Origin: Carex sylvatica
Lineage: Eukaryota; Streptophyta; Magnoliopsida; Poales; Cyperaceae
Length of the DNA stretch: 64,000 nucleotides
NCBI GenBank assembly: GCA_964058845.1
Contig: CAXKVR010000202.1
Span: 1-64,000, forward strand
Direction of reading: 5' to 3'
Shown: positions 34,081-45,838 of the stretch, in pieces
Numbering within the stretch: the stretch's first letter is position 1
Layout of the letters: every line of letters starts with the position of its first letter
The notes under the pieces: generated by a model
Database searches by the model: none
What the model was told of the DNA's origin: nothing
What the model saw: the letters and a program-made list of their open reading frames with translations, nothing else
Program-made: the position numbers and the translations under genes

Positions 34081-36025
34081 ATATGCAAAATCTGAAAAGG
34101 TTTTGAATTTTCGTTGGAATGTGGGGACCGAGTTTGTTAAAATCAATTAAACGGGAGTAGATAAGGCTCTATGGACAAATGGTAGACAAAGTTCAGTGGA
34201 CCAAGACCTTTTCTCTAAAAAAAATTAACATAATAAAAAATTATAGTTCTAAATTGAATATTCTAGAAAATGAGTTCTACATTATGAGGTTATCAAAATT
34301 GAATTATAGTTGTAAATATGATTATAACCTGATTCATGAATTCTTTGTGGGGTTTTTTTTTTTTTTTATATGTTTTTGACAATTTGTATAACTTTAACTT
34401 ATATTTTGTTTAATATAAGATAAAAATATCAAATTTTAACTTATATTTTATTTAATAAGAGAACTTGAGTGTTGAGAGAGTCACATAATGATTAGGTTTT
34501 AATTTAGGCGAGCAGAACTTTATTTTTTTGAAGTAGCAATAGATGAAGACAAGATTAAAGTGGGATTTCAATCAAAGAGACCTGTTATGTTTTTTTTCAA
34601 GCTCATTATTTTATTTATTTCATGTTTGGGCTCAACTTTTCTCTTCTTTCTCATTTAATATGAGATATGTGGTCATCTAATATCAACCAATCAAGTAATC
34701 TTCTTTTGAATCTGGTAATTAGGTCCCATGACTTAACCTCTTGGTTCATGAAGCACTGTGTCTATTCTCATTGAACTAATCTTCTTCTTTCTCAAAAAAT
34801 TATCTAAAATCTAAAAACATTTGAAGAAAATCGAAAATGTGCCAAGAATAAAGGAGGGAGGTGAAATTGATTTCAAAATAAATTTTCGTAGTCCGAAGAG
34901 GGTCAAACTAATTTTCAGGAGGACAAAAACGAATCAAGTCTATTTTTCCAGTAAAATTTAAAATTCAGGGAGACAACCCGTGGACCATCGTACATCCACC
35001 CCTACTTATGCACCGTCTATATGATCCATGTGAAAAATATGCACGGCATGACTCGTCTCACAAAATTGTGAATCCCAACATGTGCTGGCCCAGCAGCCAG
35101 GTAAGTTTTTCTATGGCCTATTTGACTATTTCACAGAGCATGTCTAAATTGTAATAATTTTCATGCAAAACTTGTCATTTAGCTGCGCTTATGTAATATA
35201 ATGTGATATATCATAAATCACATAAAATGCTATTATGTTATTGGTGCCTCCTCCAGTGTGTAGTGCCGAGCAATGGTCCCAAAGCCCAAACGCCTAGCAT
35301 ACTAGATAAACTTGGGCTCATGTATTAGATTGGGCCCAAAATTACCTGTAGATATCTGAAATAACCGCAGGCTCCAGATTTATACGAGTCCGGAATTATT
35401 TTTTAATTATTTTTTGTATAGTTTAACACCTTTTTATATTGTTTACAACTATGGATATATTATATATACATCAACATATTTGAATCATCAAATATTTAAA
35501 AATTAACCCAATTAAGGAAAAAGTATTGATCAAAATGAAAAGGAGTAGAATTAAAGATCCTGCAGATAATATGTTGTTACTGGATGAAATTTCTGCAATT
35601 TGAATTCAGTCATTGAATTTTTTTTTTTTTTTTTTTAAGAACATATCTCAAAACAGTTGATTTTTTCGTACATACATCTCGAAACCGTTCAATAGTTGAA
35701 TTCGAATTATAGGGATTTTAGAGTTTCTGTTCACTACTATTGGATTGCAACAGATTTGAATCCGTTGTTTTATACAGAAGAAAATCCTTACCGTCTATGA
35801 ACAAAAAGTATTCATGCTTCATAAATTAGAGACGATCAAACAAAGATCATGTTTGCTACCCGAGAAAGCAGAAGGCACATGTCCCATGTGCGGAGAGAAA
35901 ATAGCAAAAAACAATCTCTGGGGATGATCGAACGGCCTAAAATATATCCTGGTGTCCAGTTACAAATATCAAACGGACAAAAAGCCTCCAGTTCTCCAAT
36001 TAAGTCGCTTGTGGTCTTCCCATTG
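34081..36025. other. Intergenic, no gene seen
   Basis: AT-rich with T tracts (34353, 35625). No domain, repeat ends or RNA gene recognised. Confidence 0.45.
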
Positions 36026-36033
36026 GGCGGGAG

Positions 36034-36814
36034 TAGTGTGAGAAAAATGGCACGTCGGAGCTGGCTCTGTCACGGAACAGTACAGGTGTCAGATACGTAC
36101 CGTGCCTTGCGTGTTCCGTGCCGTGATCATTCGTTGGCACGCCGGAGCTGGCTCTGTCACGGAACAGTACAGGTGTCAAATACGTACCGTGCCGTGATCA
36201 TTCGTGTGCCATTACCAATTGTTAGTAAAGAAGACACGGCACAAAAATTACCTTGGTCACGACACAATACGAAACACGACACGGCACGGAACGGGAGACA
36301 CTGCTTTATGAACTTCAAATTATTATATATTTTGTTATCAGAATCCAGATTGGCTCAGTCAGATCTAAATCCAAATTCAAATGAAGTGATACAGGGGTGT
36401 TATTCTGTGCCATCCCTTGCCAAGGCTGTTTTGAGCGACAAATTTTAATTTGAAAGACTAGATAATACCATAGTTTTTTTTTTCTTGTGAATCAATTTTT
36501 AGATTCATCATTTGTTCTGTTTTTTCTATAGAAGGTCAAATAAAAAATTATTATAATTTTTATATTATGTCATAAATTAAGAATTAGAATTAATTACTGG
36601 TTTTAAAAATTTGTTAATGTGACCGGTCACGGTACGTTTGGTTACGGCACGGTTTGGTCACGGCACGCGAGTCACGGTGATCATTCGCGTGCCGTGACCA
36701 TCCCTCATAATTTTGATTACGGCACGTAAAAAATTAACTTGATCACGACACAGTACGTGACCAAAATCATGGTATATTAGTCACAACACGGCATGGCACG
36801 TTTTTTCCACACGA
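36034..36814. mobile_element. Non-autonomous hAT element with CACGGCACG repeats
   Basis: Ends TAGTGTGAGAAAAATGGCAC and, as complement of the right end, TCGTGTGGAAAAAACGTGCC. Flanked by 8-bp duplications GGCGGGAG (36026-36033) and GGCGGAAG (36815-36822), one mismatch. Both subterminal regions carry many CACGGCACG/CGTGCCGTG motifs in both orientations, and an approximately 85-bp unit is duplicated in tandem at about 36050-36215. No transposase. The long open frame inside (35849-36448) overlaps the repeats and is not a gene. Confidence 0.82.
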
Positions 36815-36822
36815 GGCGGAAG

Positions 36823-37827
36823 CTGTACGTGCGGGCCCCTTCATGTGCTTCATGTTTCTTTTTAGTTGGCATGTTTGACAAATATTTTAATGATAAAGCG
36901 TGCTGTATAGTATCTACCGTTAGATTTCAATCTAACGTGAATTTTGGGAAGATCCTACAGCTCAGAAACAAATTAGAGGAGACGAGAATATGAGATGGCT
37001 TCTCTGCCTCAGTTCCGCAGCATAATATAATGATGCCACAAGTCCACAACCAACGAATCAACATGATTTATTTTATATATTAAAGATGTATACGTAGTTC
37101 AAATCTAATGACTGATAGCCTACATTAATTATAACGAAATCTAATAGCCTAAATTATAACGTGTTTTAAAACCATAATTATAAAAATAATATGAGTACAA
37201 AATAATAATTATAGCCGTTGTTGGGAGGCACTGCAGAGGACTTGGGATGGAACAATAAACACTATCTCAATAATTCAAGGAACAGCAATAAAGAAGGAGA
37301 GAACTAGTCATGATATATAGCACAATTCGATGTATGGAGGGAGAGATGCTGCAGAATTTTCAGAGAAATAAACAAGACAATTCCAGAATTAGTGGAGGAA
37401 TTAAAAGCACATGTGAGAGGCATCGACTAAAAAACACACAAGAAGATCACTGCAATCGGGAGAAGTCAACTGATAATAGATTATTTAACTGTTGAATTTA
37501 CATTATATTTACACTTCTGTCATTTACCTTATCTGCATATTTATTTTTTACATAAAACATTGTTTCACACACCTGAAACTTCCTGGTATTGACATACCAG
37601 GACTCCTTATTAAGAACCCTTAAACTGTAACCAATTAAGATTAATGAAATGAGGACTAGATACTTATTGTTTCTCAAAAAAATTATAGCAGTGATTGAAG
37701 CAATAGGAGATCTCACACTAATTGCTTATTAAAAATCTTAGACCACTATGTCAGTTATTAAATCAATATATTATGCAATTTCGAATTTACTCTTTACTAC
37801 AAAATGTTATAAATTTCATGTTCATTT
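36823..37827. other. Intergenic, no gene seen
   Basis: A short open frame (37310-37495) has no recognised domain. Otherwise AT-rich DNA. Confidence 0.45.
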
Positions 37828-38135
37828 ATCACGCAATGTTTGATTGTGAAGTAAGAGATGGAGTAAACTCCTTAGTCTATGCTTAAAAAATCAAACGAGG
37901 AGTAAAATATAAGTAAGAGGTGAATTAATTCAGAGTAACTTCACATATTCAAGTAAATTAACTTAATCTATAGAATTCACTATCATAGACCTAGATTTAT
38001 TTTTTTAATATCTTATTCTTTCATATAAATTAATTTAATCCATGATATAAACTATTAAATTAGATATAAAATATGAAAAGTAATACAAAATAAGCAATTT
38101 AATTCTCATTAACTTTATTCCGCAATCAAACATGA
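37828..38135. repeat. Decayed Tourist-type MITE
   Basis: Left end CAATGTTTGATTGTGAAGTAA and right end complement TTATTCCGCAATCAAACATGA resemble the termini of the MITE at 39960-40285, with similar length and internal TGGAGTAAACTCC. Target duplication not clear. Confidence 0.6.
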
Positions 38136-38563
38136 CCTCAGTTATTAAATAATCTAGGATTCAATCATTTGGCCCCCACAACATGTGACGCACAAATAAT
38201 ACCGTGGCCTGGACTTGATCGGTCAGATCTGATCTGGTGCAATTTTTTCTAGACTTGGCCCGATGCATCGAATTAAACTTGTATACTCGAGTTGGTCCCA
38301 GATTTGGTCCACAAATGATTCCAATGGCTGTGTACCTGAAAGGGATGGTGGGTCCCAAAATTTGATAGCTAATCAAAGCTTCTTTTATGTTTTGTAAATT
38401 TTTTTTTGTAGAGGGTTAGGTCATGTGACTCAAGTCATTTAACTCTTTAATATTTGCAGGATATTTCTAGTCCGGTTTCAAAGTTTTGATATATTATTTG
38501 GAGTTCGAGCTTAAGAATAAATTTTGGATTCATATAATTTTTCAGATCCTATGTGGCTAACTC
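38136..38563. other. Intergenic, no gene seen
   Basis: No gene or clear repeat. Confidence 0.4.
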
Positions 38564-38568
38564 CACAC

Positions 38569-39800
38569 TATTGGTCCCAGAGGCACCTAGAAGGGGAATA
38601 GATTTTTTTTATATTTTTAGTCTAAGTAATAATATTTTAGCGTGTCTATAAGTTATTTTTGACGGAAATTAAAATAACTTTGTCCTAAACTAAAAGTAAG
38701 TAAGTAAAATAAATAGTAGAGTTTAGAGACACTTGACAAGAGAGTTATTTACGAAGTTCGGCACTAATGCCTACGTCTCCGGGACCCGTGACCTTCTTAG
38801 ATGACACACCTTTCTTTACCAATGAGAAAGAATTACAAGGTGGAACCGGTAAGTCATTACAAACTTATGGAAAGTCACACAGCCCTAATAGGAGCATTAA
38901 AGGTTCAAAGGAAACAATCCGATTCGCGAGGACTCAAGGATTGCAAGGTGAGCACGAGGCTCAAGGTAACAAGGGTTACAAGGTGTTTGTAGTAAATAAA
39001 GATCTCTCACAAATCACTCAGGTTGTTGAAATTGATTGAGTATGGTGGAGGAGGTCTTCAGTTGTTAAATGGTATTGAACTTTAAGGTCTAGCAACCATG
39101 GTGGCTCTCTTGTGAATAGAGGAGATGAAGTTTGACGGCTGGAGCACATCTTAGAAACCTAGCTTTGGCTTTTATATAAAGGGAGAGAAGCAAATCTAGG
39201 TTTATTCTTATTTTCATATCTGATGTCTATCTTCCAAGACTTATATTGATCCATCCGTTCATATTATGAATAAGATTAATACATAGAAGTTGTAGATATC
39301 GGTCTCCTGATAATTTCAAGCTTTGATTCACTCAAATCGTATTTTGTATGACCAAACGGTGGCCAAAATACGAAAGGTGCGCAGGCTGACAGAATTCTAG
39401 CGTTGTGACGGTCCGGGTTGCATGGCAACGGTCTGTCTCTGACTTGCTTAGCTTTTCGGTGACGCTAAAAGGTATTTTATACATCACGGACTATCCTGAA
39501 ATATATTTTTATCGTTATCACTCTCCCTGGACCGTTATCACGATCTTCAATTGTTCTAGAACTTCAGAACTCTTCAAACAGGCGAATCTTGGTGCTCGAG
39601 TGTCCAATTTTGACATATTACCACTTTTTGGAAAGCTTGTGAAGAGTAGATGTTGATTATATAATCTTGGTCTTGATTGGAATATTTCTACATCTTATGA
39701 TTCTGCACACATCTCAACTTAAGAAAACTATTAAATGTAATTTATGTTTGTTTTGTAAATCTAGTCAAACAAATAAATCGATGGCTCCCAAAAACCAACA
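38569..39800. repeat. Probable solo LTR, Copia type
   Basis: Begins TATTGGTCCCAGAGGCACC and ends CCAAAAACCAACA. The phrase ACGAAGTTCGGCACTAATGC followed by CCTACGTCTCCGGG (38752-38780) is characteristic of LTRs of the large SIRE/Maximus-like or Angela-like Copia groups. Flanks CACAC (38564-38568) and CACAA (39801-39805) match at four of five bases. There is no internal domain on either side. Small open frames inside are not genes. Confidence 0.65.
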
Positions 39801-39959
39801 CACAATGTATTTACTGGATCCGAAATAAAATCAGCTCCCAAAAATGAACTTGAGCTAATTTACAGTCATGTCTATCCCCATCTAAATTCACCCTATAAGA
39901 TTTTGTTGACTGTTTTATTGTAAAGTATAAGGTTGGGGATCAAATTAACTAACATTTTA

Positions 39960-40285
39960 GGTCATGTTTGGTTGTGGAGTAAGTGGTGGAGTAAACTCTC
40001 TACTTCACTTTTAAGGAGCCAGATGAAGAGTAAATTTGAAAGAGTAAGATGGAGTAGTATTTGAGTTAATCTGGATTAAGTTACTCCATCTCTCTAGGTG
40101 GAGTAACTTACTCCACCTGTGGGTCCCACGGTTAGAGTAATATTATGTTATAATTTTCTCCTCTTCAGGAGCTTATTCCATCAAATTTCAATCAAACTCC
40201 AACCAAACATAATTATTTTAATCTACCTTAGCTTGGAGTAAGAAAATTAATTCGGATTAACTTTACTCCACAACCAAACATGACC
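39960..40285. repeat. Tourist-type (PIF/Harbinger) MITE
   Basis: 326 bp with inverted ends GGTCATGTTTGGTTGTGGAG and its complement, flanked by the 3-bp duplication TTA, which is diagnostic of the PIF/Harbinger superfamily. No coding capacity. Confidence 0.88.
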
Positions 40286-40288
40286 TTA

Positions 40289-42293
40289 ATGTTTATAATA
40301 AATTTCTTAGTCAGATTTCAAATTTACAATCTTTCATACAAAAACATTATGATTATTTCTAGATCATAGACCTGTTCTTAGTTTCTACTTTTTTCTAGTT
40401 GTTTTCTTGTATAAATGTGGATGAAATTTGAACGATATAAAGAATTTTTTTTCTTACAGTTTAATAAATTATAAATTTTTGAAAATTTATTTAAATTATA
40501 TTTATTTCAAAGTATTATTTTAATTAATCAAAAGTTCCATTTGATGCATTTAATTATGTTATATGGTTCATCTTGAGTCTTCCAATAAAACTATTTATTC
40601 ATTCTAATTAATTAAACCGCCTAATTACACTTAATATCTCTTTTCTCCATTTCAGAAAACTTGGATAACTTGCTGAACTAAAATAATTCATAACACAACT
40701 AAACTCCTCCCATTTCTCATTTAACAAGTACGAATGAGAAAGAATGAGTTTTTTACCCTTCATTTTTTTATGTTAACTTAGCTAATACAAATATTTATTT
40801 TGGACTTTAATTGCATATATTTGTGCAGTAGTGTACTGTCTCGTGGAATTCTTTCTGAGAGCCCAACAGAATACTGTTATGATCGGTTATTGTTTTTTCT
40901 TCAATGTAAATTTATATTGTATTTATGCATTTTTGGACAACTAAAACATGATTTTTTTTTTTTTTTTATGTTCTTATCCCTGTCCAAAATCGTTACTTTT
41001 CCCATTGTAATAAACTCAATTACGAAAAAAAAAACAGGTGCTTACCTCTCTGTCTCTAAGTTATCTTCAATACTTCTTATTTTTTTTCCTACAGATGACA
41101 AATAACATTTTTTTTCACAATACGGAAAGATAATTCATATTTCTCACTTGATGCACAGCATGTGGTATTTCATAATGTGAACTGAAACTTTGATGATTTG
41201 ATCAACCCATTAATATTCCAACGGAGAATATAAATACAACAATATATTTAACTGATGAAATTGGATGGATGTGACATAATAAGATTTATGTTGCTGTTGC
41301 GTTGCATAACGGTCCCGCAAGATACTACTGATCTTGTTTCAAAATGGCCAGGGGGGGTGCATGCAGATGGGAAAAGAGAAATTTATGTCCCCTTCAAATC
41401 TTTTGATGATCATTTATTCTCGACAGCAATGCACATTCTGTAAGTGACGCGCAGCGTCAGATCAGATTTATAGGAGAGATTTTTCTGATATACATCTTAA
41501 TAACATTATTTACAGTGCGAGTTCTTTTTAGCACGATAGAGATTTTTCTAATATAAATCTCTCCGATCGAAGAGAAAAACAACTCCATTAAATTTAGTCC
41601 CTACTTTGTCAATGAACAAATTAGAGAATTACGTACACCTGGATTTTTTTTTAGTAAGAAATAGGAGTCAAGGTTCTATTTTATTAATCGCAATTAGTTA
41701 CAATTATTTAAAGGATTTTGAGAATGAACCCTAGTGTGAATTTACAGATACATAAAAATAAAAACAAAAGCAGTGAAAACAAACAAGAAAACAAGAGAAA
41801 AATAATAAAGAAAACAAAAAATAACAAAGTACATGAAACAACGAATGAAAAAGTTTTCTTCTTGTATATAATTCTTCAATCTTCAATCTTCAATCTTCAT
41901 TCTTCATTACTGAGATCTAACTTCTTCAACTACACCTGAATTTTTTTTTTTACAAATCATAATTATAAAATCATAAGTTAAGACCTGTTGAAATTCAAGA
42001 GGTACCAGATAATATATTCGGTATTTTCCAGTTCTATCTTTTTATTTGGCCCCAACTCAAATTCGTCACAGAATTGTAGCAGTGAAAACATGGGGGAAAA
42101 AAAAACATCCATATACCAAATAGTATATTCAGTATAGGGTTATTATAAAGAAGATCACACAGTTAGTAACAAAAATATTATGACATAAGAAGTACCGAAT
42201 AAGTTATTCAGTATTCTATGAATTTAAATACAACAAATCGCATAACCTATTCAGTACTTGCAGTTTTTGTTAACAAAAAAACTATCATATTAG
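40289..42293. other. Intergenic with one coding-like scrap
   Basis: Mostly AT-rich. 41255-41443 (plus) is a 62-codon frame of balanced composition with LVSKWPGGVHADGKREIYVP and FKSFDDHLFSTAMHIL; I do not recognise the family. A TTCAATC-type short repeat lies at 41870-41910. Confidence 0.4.
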
Positions 42294-42301
42294 TTTCTAA
42301 C

Positions 42302-43840
42302 CAGGGTTCTAAATAGCTTTTTCGAACCATAAACACTACGCTATGAGATAAAAATGCTCTAATTCAGTTACGACAGCTATTACCGCTAAATGCGATGCGC
42401 TATTGCTAGTGGGCTGCTCTCGGACCGGGCTCGGGCGGACCGGGTTTACCCGGGGTCGGGCCACGGGTTTGGTCGGGTACGGGTAGGTCGGGTAAACGGG
42501 TATCTCGGGGCGGGTATACTCGGGTATAATTTTCAAAAACCGTACCCGACCCGAGTTTTACCCGTGCCCGTGGTACCCGGCACGGGTAGGGCGGTCCGGG
42601 TATGGTACCCGGTCCGGGTCGGGTACCCGGTCCGGTCCGGTTTTTTTTTTTTTTTTTTTTTTTTTCTGTTTTTTTTCTGGTTTTTTCTGTTTTTTTTTTT
42701 TTTTATTTATTTTTTAGGCGGCAAATTCGAAATTTCAAAAAAATTTGAATTTTTTCGAATTTTTTTGAATTTTTTCTGAATTTTTTTGAATTTTTTTTGA
42801 ATTTTTTTGAATTTTTTTGAATTTTTTTGAATTTTTCTGAATTTTTTTGAATTTTTTTGAATTTTTTAACGGGTACGGGTCGGGTACGGGGTCGGGTACG
42901 GGGGTCGGGTACGGGTCAGGTCGGGTCGGGTCGGGTCGGGTCGGGTCGGGTCGGGGTCGGGTCCGGGTCGGGGTCGGGTTGGTCGGGTCGGGTCGGGTCG
43001 GGTCGGACTTAAATCGGACCGGGTTTGGTCGGGTTTTGAACCAAAAAATCGTACCCTACCCGTTTTTTACCCGTACCCGTCTACCCGTTTACCCGACCCA
43101 TACCCGGGCTCGGGCACGGGTAACCCGGGTAACGGGCACGGGCGGGTACGGGTCGGGTCTGACCCGGGCGGGTAAAAGCAATACTCTAGCTATTGCTACC
43201 GCTATGCTACATAGATTTTTTTTTTTTTTTTACAATTTATATGGACTTCTGTTCTTCTATTCATATTTTTAATTCTGCATGGTCTTTTACGATAAGTATG
43301 CTAAACCAAACTATATGTTTCTGTTTTTATTTGTGCATGATTTATTCTCTCATTCTATATTGAGAAATATTCAAATATTAATTCTTCATTTTGATTGCTC
43401 TTTGTATAGTATTCATTTGTAAAAGTATTATCATTTGTTTCAATTGAAAGCTGATTTTGATTATTAGTATTATTATAATATATAAAATATTTAAATATGT
43501 ATACTGACTTCATTTAGCTTATAAAATTAATTATTTTTTATCTATTATAATATATAATACTATGTAATATGAACTATTAAATAATATTACTTTTTAGATT
43601 CTTTTTTTCCTTCTTATTTGCATAATTGATAAAAAATATAGACTTAGATTAGTTGTGATTTAGTTGTTATCTCAATTCTCCTATTGATTATGTTGATAAT
43701 TAGTAAAAATATAGAATATAAAATTTGAAAAGGAAAAAATGCTACGTATGATAGCTTTCGCTATAGCTATGCTATTCGCAATAGCTTTTTTTTTTTTTTT
43801 TCTTCCCGCTATACCTCTATAATTGCTATTTAGAATCTTG
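42302..43840. mobile_element. hAT-type MITE interrupted by a second hAT element
   Basis: Ends CAGGGTTCTAAATAGC and, as complement, CAAGATTCTAAATAGC; flanked by 8-bp duplications TTTCTAAC (42294-42301) and TTCCTAAC (43841-43848), one mismatch. The subterminal parts are rich in GCTATAGC/GCTATTGC-type motifs in both orientations (42370-42406, 43741-43790). Another element occupies 42407-43188. No transposase remains. Confidence 0.78.
42407..43188. mobile_element. Non-autonomous hAT element with GGGTCGGGTA arrays, copy 1
   Basis: 782 bp. Ends TAGTGGGCTGCTCTCGG and TAGAGTATTGCTTTTACC (complement of the right end), flanked by a perfect 8-bp duplication GCTATTGC (42399-42406, 43189-43196). Both subterminal regions are dense in CGGGTA/TACCCG; the middle has T tracts, the block GGCGGCAAATTCGAAATTTC and a 10-base AATTTTTTTG tandem repeat (42750-42860). 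A long (GGGTC)n run lies at 42915-43010. It is the same family as 59202-59805. Glycine/valine-rich frames here are repeat artefacts. Confidence 0.9.
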
Positions 43841-43848
43841 TTCCTAAC

Positions 43849-44619
43849 TAATGGTTTATAAAAAAAAAAAATTGGTAATGTAGAGTTTGGAATCAAGATG
43901 TACTGGCCAGTACACGCACCTGATCTGTACAAATAATCTTAGCCGGAGAAGAACTTAAACTGGGCTGTTAGATGTAACATCAGAGGGTGGGCCCAAGAGA
44001 CCTGCTTAGCCTTACACGTGTCCATTGATAGGGGTGATGATTTGGTGGACCACCACGATTAGTCTCTTCACAAGTCATTAATGGTCTGAACCACATTTAT
44101 AAAACACATGGTGTCTGAAATTCCTGCACAGCTCCAGGATAAGTTATATTATTCCATTTCTTGTCAATTATTAATTGATGACAGATTAACTAATTTGGTC
44201 TATATGGTAAGGTAAGTTTGAATTTTTGTTTTTTGGTTGAAAGCCGGCAATTACATTAATTCAATAATTTATAAAGTAGCTATTACGTAACTTTCTTTTG
44301 TTAAAATTAAGAAGTATTAAAATCTATACATTGAGCTACTTGTACAATCATCTAATTTGTTATGTTAGAAAATAAAAGATAAGTGAAATCAGAGAATGCG
44401 AATTGATCTATTCGCGCCCGAATAACAAGTAGGTGGGCCTTTCGATTTTCTTCTCTAAGTATATAGACACAACAGTAATTTTTTGAGTTGCATATCTCGC
44501 AGACTATGCCGCATCGAACTCTTTCTTAATGACGAAACGTCTTCTTCTTTCCGAATTCGATGCCGTCCAAAGGAGTTCACAATCGAGAGGCACTGAATTA
44601 AACCAGATCGGGACAATCA
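43849..44619. other. Intergenic, no gene seen
   Basis: No clear feature. The last part (44560-44620) resembles 45840-45900 (GGCACTGAATTAAA, GGACAATCACCACT), an imperfect local direct repeat on either side of the LTR. Confidence 0.45.
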
Positions 44620-44624
44620 CCACT

Positions 44625-45833
44625 TGTCACACCCCAGATTTTGACCATCCGGAGCATGATTATAATATCATCATCGCACGTTTTTTTGGCCCGTCAACCT
44701 ACGTCGCCAACAGAAAGAAAACAAAAATAACAAACGGAGTCAGCTACAAAGCTCAGTAACTGGTTATTTAACAACGCGCTTCTCTATAATTGGCTTAATT
44801 TAACAACCATTCAAATATGCCAGATTAATCCACACAAATACACATAAAATTATGCACGCATATTTAATCAGCAGTAGCACGTCAGTCTAGGTTATTCATA
44901 AAATAAGTCACATCATATTCACACATGTGTAATCCTTGTCACAGGCGATTCTCACATTTTCATAACATAATTCCTTAAACCGCCAATCCAATGAGAAATC
45001 CATTCAACATTGGAAGGTCGCCAACCCACTGAAAAATCTAACCAACAGTGAGAGACTACAATCACATATCAAATTTCAACCTCAGACCCGCTATCCCGTT
45101 AAATATACCATCATAATCCAATATGTAGTACCAATATCCAAATAAACCATACAAAATGAAAAGACAGATTATAGAAAAGTCCGCTACCTGATATATTGCA
45201 AGATACTCAAAATTTCAAATCAAATTGCAAGGACAGTCCAGAATCATTGCGACGTAGTTGAAATTTGAATCGGCCATTGATAATTAATATGAAAACTTTA
45301 ACAAAATATTTCTTCCATTTACTTTCTTTCTGTTTTATTTGTTTCTTTTCTTCCGATATCAAACTGATCAGATTTGGGTATAGAGAACACAGAGAGAAGG
45401 AATGTTTGTATATATATATAATCAAAACGGTGCATTACTGAAAGAGGTGTATTTACTGGAGTTCAAATGACAAATAGAAAAACTGATCAAAACCGTGGAT
45501 TTAATATAATTATTAAATAAAATGGTTATCAGATAAAAACCGCTCACAGTCTGACGCCTCTTTAATTTTTATTCTTAACGGCTGTATACTAAGAAATTTG
45601 TTGAAATGGTTTAATTAGATATTATAAATCTCATATTAGTCTTTAACTTTATAAAATATTATAAATAGATATTTCAAATATCCTAATTCGGTTGAAACTT
45701 TTCATAAAAAAAAACTTAATTATATATCATATTTATATTTTTACAAAATGTAAAGAAAAATTTATAATCTTGATTATATCATTAAAAAATTATAAGTATA
45801 AATAATAATAACTAAATTTTTCGGGATATTACA
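44625..45833 (-). repeat. Solo LTR of chromovirus-type Gypsy element
   Basis: 1209 bp from TGTCACACCCC to CGGGATATTACA, flanked by the perfect 5-bp duplication CCACT (44620-44624, 45834-45838). Homologous to the LTR at 15387-16237 (for example ACTGGTTATTTAACAACGCG near 44758 and CCTCAGACCCGCTATCCCGT near 45090). By that comparison it lies on the minus strand. No internal region: a product of LTR-LTR recombination. Confidence 0.85.
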
Positions 45834-45838
45834 CCACT

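Noticed and set aside
35849..36448. 199-codon open frame
   Set aside because: It runs across the tandem repeats and end of the hAT-like element at 36034; no domain, composition driven by CACGG repeats.
42390..43272. Long Gly/Val/Arg-rich frames
   Set aside because: They are translations of (GGGTC)n and T tracts in a transposable element with clear ends; the same occurs at 59083-59897.
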